From NCBI RefSeq assembly GCF_002944405.1, contig NZ_CP024307.1:3058501-3122500 (forward strand): a stretch of 64,000 bases of DNA. Direction: 5' to 3'. Below, piece after piece: positions 27,864 to 36,042 of this stretch. The notes under the pieces were generated by a model, which was given only the letters and a program-made list of their open reading frames with translations, was not told the DNA's origin and made no database searches. This DNA is from Sinorhizobium fredii (lineage in GTDB: Bacteria; Pseudomonadota; Alphaproteobacteria; Rhizobiales; Rhizobiaceae). Position 1 is the stretch's first letter; each line of letters opens with the position of its first letter. The translations under genes and the position numbers were made by a program.

Positions 27864-29186
27864 ATGTCTCCAATTGTCAAACGCATACAGAACGATCAAG
27901 AGCTTCCCGCCAAGGCGGATGCCGTGGTCATCGGCGGCGGCATCGTCGGCGCAACGGCAGCTTTCCTTCTCGCGGAGCGGGGACTGTCCGTCGCCCTGGT
28001 CGAAAAGGGCCATGTCGGAGGCGAGCAGTCGAGCCGCAACTGGGGCTGGTGCCGGCGGCAGAACCGGGACGAGCGCGAGCTGCCGCTCTCGGGCGTCGCT
28101 TTGCAAGTTTGGGATGAGTTTGCGGCGAAGATCGGAGAGGACGTCGGCTTCCGCCGATGCGGCCTGCTCTACGCTACCGATGATCCGCGGCAGCTGGCGG
28201 AATGGGAAGCATGGCGTGACATGGCTCGCCCGTTCAACGTCAATACCAGGATGCTGAGCGCCAAGGAAGCGGCTGCCGCGATTCCGGCGAACGGCCGCCG
28301 ATGGCTCGGCGGAGTGCATTCGATCGATGACGGCAAGGCCGAACCCGCCATCGCCGCGCCGACGATCGCGGATGGCGCTCGCAAATTCGGGGCGACCATC
28401 CACCAGGAGTGCGCCGCCCGAGGGCTCGATCTGGTCAATGGCGCGGTGGCCGGGGTGATCACCGAAAAAGGAACCATCCGGACACAAGCCGTTCTCTGCG
28501 CCGGCGGCGCCTGGACGTCGATGTTTTGTCGCCAGTACGGAGTTCTGTTTCCGCAGGCGAGCGTGCGTCAGACGGCGCTTCGTACGCGACCCACAAGGGA
28601 TCTGGGTGAGGCGATCTATACGCCGCAGTGTGCGTTGACCCGTCGGTTGGATGGCAGCTACACGCTTGCGATCAGCGGCAGGGCGATGCTCGACATCACC
28701 CCGCAAGGCATTCGCTACGCCCGCTGGTTCATGCCGATGTTCCTGGCGCGTCTGAAAGCGATCCAGATCGGTGTCGGCAAATCCATGTTCCGTGGACCGG
28801 AAGCGCTCGCGAGTTGGAACAAGGATACGCAATCGCCCTTCGAGCGAATGCGCGTTCTCGACCCAACGCCGAGCCGCCGTACGATCGCGGCTATTCTGAA
28901 AGGTGTCACGGAGCAGTTCCCTGCGCTGGCGGGCATCGAAGTCGCCGACAGTTGGGGAGCCTATGTGGATTGCACGCCGGACGCGGTGCCGGTCATCTCG
29001 CCGGCCGATGGTGTGAAGGGCCTATACCTGGCCGCGGGTGGCTCCGGCCACGGCTTCGGACTCGGACCGGGTATCGGCCGCCTGGCAGCTGACTTGGTTG
29101 CTAACGATAAGCCTTGCGTTGACCCCACGCCCTTCCGGCTGTCGCGCTTCTTTGATGGCTCCAGAATCAAGGTGGGCGGGATTTGA
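27864..29186 (+). CDS. FAD-dependent D-amino acid/glycine oxidase-like oxidoreductase
   Basis: Predicted 440 residues, DAO family. FAD loop VVIGGGIVGATAAFLLAERG near residue 20; the unusual SSRNWGWCRRQNRDE motif is shared with the oxidoreductase at 46535; C-terminal LYLAAGGSGHGFGLGPGIGR. Likely oxidises glycine or a D- or N-substituted amino acid. The start is the ATG at 27864 after CAGGTC; the open frame begins further upstream inside ridA. A damaged copy of its last ~185 bases lies at 30260-30444. Confidence 0.8.
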   Translation: MSPIVKRIQNDQELPAKADAVVIGGGIVGATAAFLLAERGLSVALVEKGHVGGEQSSRNWGWCRRQNRDERELPLSGVALQVWDEFAAKIGEDVGFRRCGLLYATDDPRQLAEWEAWRDMARPFNVNTRMLSAKEAAAAIPANGRRWLGGVHSIDDGKAEPAIAAPTIADGARKFGATIHQECAARGLDLVNGAVAGVITEKGTIRTQAVLCAGGAWTSMFCRQYGVLFPQASVRQTALRTRPTRDLGEAIYTPQCALTRRLDGSYTLAISGRAMLDITPQGIRYARWFMPMFLARLKAIQIGVGKSMFRGPEALASWNKDTQSPFERMRVLDPTPSRRTIAAILKGVTEQFPALAGIEVADSWGAYVDCTPDAVPVISPADGVKGLYLAAGGSGHGFGLGPGIGRLAADLVANDKPCVDPTPFRLSRFFDGSRIKVGGI

Positions 29187-29776
29187 TGATGTCCGATAAG
29201 ATGACGCGCGTGAGGGCGGCGCAACAGATTTCGACTTGATCGCCTAGGCGAGGAGCCCGAAGCGTCACCTGTTCGCCAGCGACGCGGGCGCCAACTCGGA
29301 TATGAAACGGCGTGAGTCGGTTCCGCCCGCTGGCCTTCGTCGGAGCCGCCCGACGATGCACCACATCGCCTTCGCCACTCCTCCTCGTCAGCAAACGGTA
29401 TCGACAATGGGTCGGGATCAACGCACCTTGGATAAGCTCTAGTGGCGGTGTTGGCGGCAGCAATTGCTCTAGCTCCATAGGAGACCGAAATTCGACCGGG
29501 CGCTCGCCGTGTAGCCCGGATCGGCCTCGTCGGCGGCTGCAACGCTTTGGCCCTTCGAAGGGCGCCAAGCTATGGACATGCCTGCGAGCTCGCCGCCGAT
29601 GGCGATTTCCTCGTAGTCCAGTCCGCCAGCTTCGCCCTGCGCGTCGCCACGGGCGAATAAAACCGCCAATTCAATTCGGGGATGGAGCCGATCGGAAGGG
29701 CTTGCCTGCCGGCTCGCTCCATTCCCGCGAAACGAGGAGACAATGCACCTCGAAACGGCATCGCTCCCTCGAATGA
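29187..29776 (+). other. Gene-free stretch between FAD gene and cupin pseudogene
   Basis: About 590 bases with no supported gene. Minus-strand frames run through part of it but have no start signals or family motifs. It lies between two duplicated segments and is probably debris from that duplication. Confidence 0.4.
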
Positions 29777-30127
29777 TCAGGTGACTGTGACGAGATTTTC
29801 CGCACCGTCTCGATTGTCTTCCAAACTCCGACATCGCCGGGCTTCATGACGAAGCTGTCGCCCGCGCGATAAATAACCGGCTCCTTACCCTTTTCGGTCA
29901 ATTCGATCACGCCATGGACGAGATGGCAAAATTCAAACGTTTCGCCCTTGATGGAGTGCGTTTCGCCGGGCGTCGCCTCGAAGACGCCGGTGTTGACTCT
30001 GCTCTCCTTGGCGGTGTCCTGCAACCAGGTCTTGAAAGCGGGGCTGCCCGCGGTGAGGCGATCCGGGTCGGCAGTTCTACGCTTCGGTTCAAATGATGGA
30101 TTCGGTCGACGGTTTTCAGTAGGACAT
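29777..30127 (-). pseudogene. Cupin (DUF861-like) pseudogene
   Basis: A broken copy of the cupin gene at 35558-35911. The central frame still reads GVFEATPGETHSIKGETFEF and AGDSFVMKPGDVGVWKTIE. The first third has in-frame stops and indels, and one base is lost just before the tail, so the ending KIYVTIT of the intact copy is read out of frame. Even the ribosome site GGAGAA before the start is kept. The total length equals the intact gene, so decay is by point changes and small indels. Confidence 0.85.
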
Positions 30128-30259
30128 CTAGTTCTCCATTATTTACCTGAGTGAAAGTGATATCCGCGTCGTCGCTAGAAAAAGGATGCATCGTCATCCA
30201 TTCCGCTAGCTTCCCTCTGCGCGTCTCCCCAACGGCTTCCTCTGGATCTGGCCCCCCGA

Positions 30260-30468
30260 TCAGATTGCGCCGACTTTGACTTTTGAACCATCAACGACAC
30301 GCGACAGGCGGAAGGAGCTGGGGTCGACACACGGGGTATCATTGGCAACCAGGTCGGCAGCCAAGCGGCCGATACCGGCCCGAGCCCGAAGCCGTGGCCG
30401 GAGCCGCCCGCGGCCAGGTAAAGGCCCTTCACACCATCGGCCGGCTTCGACGAGATAGCCATAGTGAA
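30260..30468 (-). pseudogene. Scar of a second ridA-FAD oxidoreductase copy
   Basis: On the minus strand, 30468-30445 matches 24 of 24 bases of ridA (27747-27770). It is followed directly by 30444-30260, which closely matches the last 186 bases of the FAD gene (29001-29186, ADGVKGLYLAAGGSGHGFG to the stop). One G is lost within the GLGP region, so the frame breaks. The piece is therefore what remains of a duplicated ridA-FAD pair after a deletion of about 1.2 kb. Confidence 0.8.
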
Positions 30469-30508
30469 AACTCTGCCTTAAGCTCTCGTGCCGCCGACTG
30501 TCACTTCC

Positions 30509-31489
30509 TTACGTCGCCACCGGTGGTGTCTCCCCGCCCAGTACTTTCTGGAAGACCTCGGCGTCCACATTTGCGCCGCTCAAGATAAGGCCGACTTTTC
30601 TGCCGCGCATGACAGAGGCTTCCTTAAGCAGCGCCGCAAGTGACGCGGCGCCGGCACCCTCGGCGACATTGTGGGTCGCGCGGTAGATGAGGCGCATCGC
30701 TTCGGCGACCTCCTCGTCGCTGACGGCGACGATCCGTGAGGCGCCCTTCGAGTACATTGCGAAAGCTTCTTCGACGGGAATGCGCACGGCCATGCCGTCG
30801 GCGAACGTCAGCGCCGTTTCGGTTTCGATCAGCCGTCCGGCCTCGAAGGAGAGCTTCGCGGCCGGCGCGTGCGTCGAAACTACGCCGATCACTTCCGTCT
30901 TCAGGCCCAGGGCCTCGCGCGCGGTGATGACGCCGCAAATCCCCGAGCCGCAGCCGATGGGCACATAGACGGCATCGAGATCGGGCACCGCGGTGAAGAG
31001 TTCCAACCCATAGCTTGAGACACCCCGGACGATCTCCTCGTGAAAGGGCGGTACCAGGAATAGGCCGGTTTCGGCGGCAAGGCGCCGGGCTTCGGTACGG
31101 GCCTCGTCGAAGTCGCGGCCGTACTCGATGACCTCGCCGCCAAAGGCCCGCATGGCTGCGTTCTTCTCGACCGAATTGCCGTGCGGGACAACGATTTTGG
31201 CGGCAAGACCGGCTGCCCGCGCAGCACGGGCCTGGCTCTGGCCATGATTCCCGCGCGTTGCCGTGACGATTCCCCTGGTCGAACGCCCGCTGCGGCGGAG
31301 CCAATCCATAAAGGTGATTCCGCCGCGGACCTTGAAAGCGCCGGCCGGCGTATGGTTCTCGTGCTTGATCCAGACCACGGCCCCTGCCATTTCCGAGATC
31401 TGCGGCCACACGTATTGCGGTGTAGGTGACATATGCCGGTAAACGAGTGCGGCGGCTTCCTCGAGGTCCTTGCGTGCGAACAGATGCAT
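30509..31489 (-). CDS. Threonine/serine dehydratase-like PLP enzyme
   Basis: Fold-type II PLP enzyme of 326 residues. Lys53 in AGAFKVRGG; TRGNHGQSQ; IGCGSGICG phosphate loop. No ACT domain. It is a third member of this family in the window but has no cyclodeaminase partner next to it, so it may act alone as a threonine or hydroxythreonine deaminase giving a keto acid. It lies on the same strand as, and downstream of, L-threonine aldolase with about 380 bases between. Confidence 0.8.
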   Translation of the reverse strand: MHLFARKDLEEAAALVYRHMSPTPQYVWPQISEMAGAVVWIKHENHTPAGAFKVRGGITFMDWLRRSGRSTRGIVTATRGNHGQSQARAARAAGLAAKIVVPHGNSVEKNAAMRAFGGEVIEYGRDFDEARTEARRLAAETGLFLVPPFHEEIVRGVSSYGLELFTAVPDLDAVYVPIGCGSGICGVITAREALGLKTEVIGVVSTHAPAAKLSFEAGRLIETETALTFADGMAVRIPVEEAFAMYSKGASRIVAVSDEEVAEAMRLIYRATHNVAEGAGAASLAALLKEASVMRGRKVGLILSGANVDAEVFQKVLGGETPPVAT

Positions 31490-31870
31490 GCCTTGCTTCC
31501 ATGTTTCTTCGACGCGTAACCAGCGTCGTTTATCAGTCCAATAACGTGGTGAAGGTCTCTGCCACCTACGGCATCTCCACGTCTACTTTGCCTGAGTATT
31601 GCATCAGCTTCTCAGGTTCGGACCCGCCAGGCGGAACGCCTTGGCGGCGCACCAGACCCCACCTACAATATCGGCGCTTCTTCAGGTAAATATGGGAAGC
31701 GCCCCTGCCTTGGCACTCTTTCCGCCAGTCCCGACCGCCCATTCCGGTCTGCACGCTCTCCAAAACCCCTTCGGGCCGGCGCAGTCATGGGGCTATGGCG
31801 GCGCAGGGGCTGTTTGGTGCGACAGTGGCGCTTGTTATTCTGACGATCAATTGTGGATCGATGACGCCTC
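31490..31870 (-). other. Gene-free stretch between dehydratase and threonine aldolase
   Basis: About 380 bases containing only short frames without recognisable motifs. It probably holds the promoter of the dehydratase gene, but I see no strong promoter or terminator. Confidence 0.35.
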
Positions 31871-32905
31871 TCATGTCCGGCCCTCAGTGATCTCGCGCAC
31901 TGCCGCGATGGCCTCGTCGACAGCGGCACGGTTGACATCGAGATGGGTGACCCAGCGCATGCGCCCACCGGGCCAGAAACTCGCCGCGATGCCGAGTTCA
32001 CGTAGCGCCTCGGACAGCCGGGTCGCCAGATAGGGCGCGAGCTCGACAAAGACCACGTTTGATTGCGGCGGGGTCACCTTCAGCCCCTCAATTCCCGCAA
32101 ATGCTTGCGCGAGCACCCGAGCATTGGCGTGGTCCTCGGCCAGCCGGTCGACGTGGTGGTCGAGCGCGTACAGCCCAGCCGCCGCAATTATCCCTGCCTG
32201 CCGCATTCCGCCGCCAAGCATCTTCCGCCACCGGCGCGCACTGGCGATCAATGGGGCATCGCCGACCAGCACTGATCCGAGCGGCGCCCCCAGCCCCTTT
32301 GAAAGGCACAGCGACACGCTATCGAAGCCCTCTGCCAGGTACCCGACATCAACGCCGAGCGCCGCAGCCGCGTTGAACAGCCGCGCACCATCGAGATGGG
32401 TGGCGAGCTTCCGCTCCCGCGCAAATTCGAGGACCTCGGCCAGATGATCGCGCGGCAGGACCCGCCCGGCGAACGTGTTCTCGATGGTGACCAGTCGCGT
32501 GATCGCAAAATGCGGATCGTCGTCCTTCACCGCGGCGTGAAGGTCCTCGATGGGGATTGTCCCGTCGGCGCGCACCGGCAAGGGTTGCGGCTGGACCGAG
32601 CCCAGCACCGCAGCGCCTCCGGCTTCCCACAGATAGGTATGAGCTCCGGTTGCGCAGAGAAATTCCTCGCCGCGCTGGCAATGGCTCATGATCGCAGCGA
32701 GATTGGACATGGTGCCGGTTGGCATGAACAGTCCCGCTTCCTTGCCGAACAGTGCGGCAAGTCGGGCCTCGAGCGCCTTGATCGTGGGATCGTCGCCAAG
32801 GACATCGTCGCCCACCTCGGCGGCAGCCATCGCCGCACGCATGCCAAGGGTTGGACGGGTGACCGTATCGGAACGGAAATCAAGGCGGATGACAGGTGTT
32901 TGCAT
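31871..32905 (-). CDS. ltaE: Low-specificity L-threonine aldolase
   Basis: Predicted 344 residues, fold-type I. LDFRSDTVTRPT start motif, GDDVLGDDPT, HLDGARLFNAA with the cofactor aspartate, and PLP Lys203 in LCLSKGLGAPLGS. It cleaves L-threonine or other L-beta-hydroxy amino acids to glycine and an aldehyde. The ATG at 32905 follows AGGGA. It is the L-side counterpart of the DSD1-type aldolase 5 kb away. The decayed IS630 copy lies directly upstream. Confidence 0.85.
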   Translation of the reverse strand: MQTPVIRLDFRSDTVTRPTLGMRAAMAAAEVGDDVLGDDPTIKALEARLAALFGKEAGLFMPTGTMSNLAAIMSHCQRGEEFLCATGAHTYLWEAGGAAVLGSVQPQPLPVRADGTIPIEDLHAAVKDDDPHFAITRLVTIENTFAGRVLPRDHLAEVLEFARERKLATHLDGARLFNAAAALGVDVGYLAEGFDSVSLCLSKGLGAPLGSVLVGDAPLIASARRWRKMLGGGMRQAGIIAAAGLYALDHHVDRLAEDHANARVLAQAFAGIEGLKVTPPQSNVVFVELAPYLATRLSEALRELGIAASFWPGGRMRWVTHLDVNRAAVDEAIAAVREITEGRT

Positions 32906-33089
32906 AGTCCAGGTCCCTGGGTGCGGCTGTCTTGGTGATACAGCCAAACGACTGGGCCGGGCTATCGAATTTTGCTGACGGCTTTTGGTGATGCAGGATC
33001 ACCAATGAGGCGATCAGTATTTCCTCGATTGACGACTGGCGCGACGGTTTATTGTGACCGAGAACTGATACCAAGGCGCATTGAGCAGC

Positions 33090-34093
33090 ACCATGGGCCC
33101 GCTGGTTCAGTCCGATGGACATGATGCGCCACGGCTGGATGAGCTTGTTCCATGCAGCGCAGCAATGGGCGACGATATCGTTGTAGTCCTTGAAGATGCG
33201 GTTCGAGAGCCAGTTGTCGCGCATGAACTGCCAGACGTTCTCTACGGGGTTCAGTTCCGGCGAGCGCGGCGGCAGGAACATCATGGTAATGTTGTCGGGT
33301 ACCTTGAGCTTCGGCGTGACGTGCCATCCGGCCAGATTACGGCCCGGCTGATTTCGGCGAGGTGCCCCTGCATGGCTTCGGTGTCGCGCCAAGGTAGCAC
33401 GAGGCCGACGCCCTTGCCCTTCCCGGACAGATGGCGCCGAAGATGTAGGCCCACATGGTTCGCTGGTCCGCGGACGCGGATGGCCGGGTTCCGCGACGCG
33501 CCCAACGCCGCGTAATCCAGTTCTTCGGCCTATCCGCGCTTCGTCGGCCCACCACAGTCGATGTCCGTGCCCTGCGGGAGCTTGGCTCTGATTTCTGCCA
33601 GAGGGGCGGGGAAGTCTTTTTTAGAAGCGGCCGCCTCGATGTCGTTCTGCGCGTTGTGGCCTGGGCGGGCCGAGAGCTTGGCGAAGCCGAACGCCTTCAA
33701 CTCACGCCCGACCGTCGTCTCACCGATCGAGATGCGGAATTCCTGAAAGATCCACTGCACCAGATCCTTGCGCCGCCAGCGGACGACACCGCGGAGCGAG
33801 GGATCCGCCCGCTCTCGACGATCTTCGCCAGCGCCTGGCGCTGCGCGTGGTTCAACTTCGCCCGACCGCGGGGCCCTTGCGATACGCAAGTCCGTCGGGG
33901 CCGCGCGTGTTGAAGCGCAGGACCCAATCCCGCACGATCTGCAGAGCCACGCTGCCGATCCGCGCAGTACCCGAGCCGCCGTCATAAATTGTTGCAAGAG
34001 CCAGCAACCGCCAGGACTGATTGGCATCCTTCGCCTGCCGTGCAAGTTGCCGAAGAGCTGCACCGTCGAAAGCAACAAAACCGCTGAACCCAT
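33090..34093 (-). mobile_element. IS630-family element, transposase broken by several frameshifts
   Basis: Transposase pieces occur in order in three frames on the minus strand. They are an N-terminal part (LARQAKDANQSWRLLALATI, SVALQIVRDWVLRFNTRGPDG split by a shift), then KLNHAQRQALAKIVESG, VVRWRRKDLVQWIFQEFR, NWITRRWARRGTRPSA, WAYIFGAICPG, and PPRSPELNPVENVWQFMRDN with RIMSIGL at the end. This is the DDE transposase of the IS630/Tc1 group. At least three shifts make it inactive. One likely element end lies near 33067 (CTGATACCAAGG); I could not find the matching inverted repeat at the other end. A fragment of the same element is at 13501. Confidence 0.85.
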
Positions 34094-34442
34094 TGCCAAC
34101 CTCCTGTTTAGCAGCATGGATTTCAGATTCCTGCCTTCTTGGGATCCTATGAGAGTCGGAAGCGGCGCTCGTCGGTCATACCTAAGCAATCCTACGTCCG
34201 CCTCCTCCGGAAGCCTTGAGCTGGTTGGTGACTGCACGCCAGCATGAACTCCCGAATGGAGGCAGGCGAGCGGGTCGCTACCAGCCGCTCCAAAGATGAC
34301 GGGGTAGCGTGTAGAGTTCAGTCAGGGTTTCCACTGCGCTCCCCCCGATCGAAGAATTTTGTCGATTTCCCCTCCAGCCCCCTGTTCCGCCACAGAATCC
34401 GCAATATCCGTTTCAGTGACAACGGCCTCCTCAAATGTGCAG
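34094..34442 (-). other. Gene-free stretch between IS630 and GNAT paralogue 3
   Basis: About 350 bases without a supported gene. It probably includes the right end of the IS630 element, too degenerate to define, and sequence downstream of the GNAT gene. Confidence 0.35.
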
Positions 34443-35279
34443 TCAGCCAATAGCCTGGCTCGCCAAGCAGAAAGTTCGAACCGCCGATATCTGAGACCGG
34501 CCTTTTGCACCCCGAACCATCGCAATGACTCCGCCCTCGTGAGGCAGCCCGCAGCCTTCGAGCAATGAGGAAAGGCCGCTTTGTTCAGGGATGTCGATGC
34601 GCACGAAACGACCTTCCTTGCCGGAGAGGATGAAGGCAATCAAATCCCTCGCCTGTGCCGCGTTTTCTGCCACGACCGGGCCGATGACTTCACCCATCCC
34701 GAAAAAACGCGTGGCCGCGAAGGCGACGATATCGCCATCGTTCCGGATAACGGCGAAGGGACCCTCCTTCACCAGCGCATCGTGGAGCGCATTGCGGTCG
34801 GCGCCGAAAGCCGCGCGATCGAGCGCTTTGATTGCCGGCAGGGCGTCGGGCCCGATCCACGCGACATTTTCAGGTGTATCGACGCGGCCAATAACGCCCT
34901 GGTGGCGGACGATTTGATGCGTCGTAACGAACCCCAGCTTTTCGTAAAGAGGTAAGCCGTCACTTGTTGCGGTCAAACGGCATTCCCGATCACCGGCGAG
35001 TTCCATCACGGCGCTGGTCAATTGTCTTCCGAGTCCCCGGCCCCGCTGGCTTTCATCGACTATAATCATGTTGATGGCTGAGCAGGTGTCGCCGAAGGGA
35101 GTCATGAGAGCTGTGCCTACGACACGATCACCCACAAGGGCAACCCGCCCCTCGCTCAGCGACCATATCATCTCCCAATCTTCTCTCCTGTGTGCCCAGC
35201 CCGCTGCACGTGACAGAGCCAAAGCACCATCCAAATGGTGAGCCTCGAAAGGCGCGAGAGCGAACGTTTCGGTTTGCAT
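34443..35279 (-). CDS. Two-domain GNAT acetyltransferase (paralogue 3)
   Basis: About 278 residues. WAHRREDWEMIWSLSEGRV, acetyl-CoA loop RGRGLGRQLTSAVM and GLPLYEKLGF in the first domain; a second GNAT-like domain with FAVIRNDGDIVAFAATRFFG and GPVVAENAAQARDLIAF. Very like paralogue 1 at 9755. It ends in CLASQAIG. It lies downstream of cupin 2 on the same strand, separated by a strong hairpin. The ATG at 35279 fits homology; a GTG start at 35312 is possible. Confidence 0.75.
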   Translation of the reverse strand: MQTETFALAPFEAHHLDGALALSRAAGWAHRREDWEMIWSLSEGRVALVGDRVVGTALMTPFGDTCSAINMIIVDESQRGRGLGRQLTSAVMELAGDRECRLTATSDGLPLYEKLGFVTTHQIVRHQGVIGRVDTPENVAWIGPDALPAIKALDRAAFGADRNALHDALVKEGPFAVIRNDGDIVAFAATRFFGMGEVIGPVVAENAAQARDLIAFILSGKEGRFVRIDIPEQSGLSSLLEGCGLPHEGGVIAMVRGAKGRSQISAVRTFCLASQAIG

Positions 35280-35430
35280 GGGTTGATCCGTTTCATTGGT
35301 ATCCACGCTCACCTTGGAAACAACGGCAGGGTTTTACCGCCTCGGGTGAGCGATGAGATCTCAGGCTGTACTGCGACAACAATGAAGCGCAAGCTCTTTG
35401 TTAAAGGGCATACTGCTGGAAGCACGAGTT

Positions 35431-35456
35431 GGGCTGGGCGAATAATCGCCCAGCCC
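35431..35456. terminator. Strong hairpin terminator between cupin 2 and GNAT 3
   Basis: GGGCTGGGCGA (35431-35441) and TCGCCCAGCCC (35446-35456) form a perfect 11-bp stem with a 4-base loop ATAA, followed on the plus strand by ATTTTC. It lies about 100 bases past the stop of cupin 2 on the minus strand. The stem is strong; the T-run is short and on the plus side, so it could act both ways. Confidence 0.65.
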
Positions 35457-35557
35457 ATTTTCGGGCGTTGCGGACCGGCAGACCTCCCCTGCCAAGGCAC
35501 TCCAACCCGCATGGAAATTGAGTAATGTGCGTCGGAACGGTCTTTTCGGTGCAACAA

Positions 35558-35911
35558 TTAAGTGATGGTGACGTAGATTTTCCGTACCGTCTCGATTGTT
35601 TTCCAGACCCCGACATAGCCGGGCTTCATCACGAAGCTGTCGCCCGCGCGATAAATGACCGGGTCCTTGCCCTTCTCTGTCAGCTCGACCACTCCCTGCA
35701 GGATGTGGCAGAATTCAAAGGTTTCGCCCTTGATGGAGTGCGTCTCGCCGGGAGTGGCCTCCCAGACGCCGGTATTCACCTTGCCCTCTTTGTCGCTGTC
35801 CTGCGCCCAGGTCTTGAAGGCGGGTGCACCGGCGATAAGGCGATCCGGCGCGGGGGTCGCGTGCTTCGGTTCGAACGAAGGATTTGGGTCGATCGATTTG
35901 AGTAGTGACAT
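35558..35911 (-). CDS. Small cupin protein, DUF861-like (copy 2, intact)
   Basis: Predicted 117 residues, a single beta-barrel cupin of the DUF861/ureidoglycine aminohydrolase-like group. Motifs: GVWEATPGETHSIKGETFEF, then VVELTEKGKDPV and AGDSFVMKPGYVGVW. Start ATG at 35911 with GGAGAA upstream; a TTG at 35923 is less likely. Paralogues are the pseudogene at 29777 and copy 3 at 39973. Each sits next to amino acid catabolic genes. The role is unknown; it could be a small hydrolase, isomerase or ligand-binding protein. Confidence 0.8.
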   Translation of the reverse strand: MSLLKSIDPNPSFEPKHATPAPDRLIAGAPAFKTWAQDSDKEGKVNTGVWEATPGETHSIKGETFEFCHILQGVVELTEKGKDPVIYRAGDSFVMKPGYVGVWKTIETVRKIYVTIT

Positions 35912-36042
35912 CCAGTTCTCCAATTTATCAGAGTGAAAGAAAATTCGCGTCGTAAGTTAGTCAAGATGGATGTGATGTCGGCTCCGACCGCGCTACGAGA
36001 TTGTCATTGCGGTAGAAGGAAGCGGTCGGAAGCGCCGGGTAC

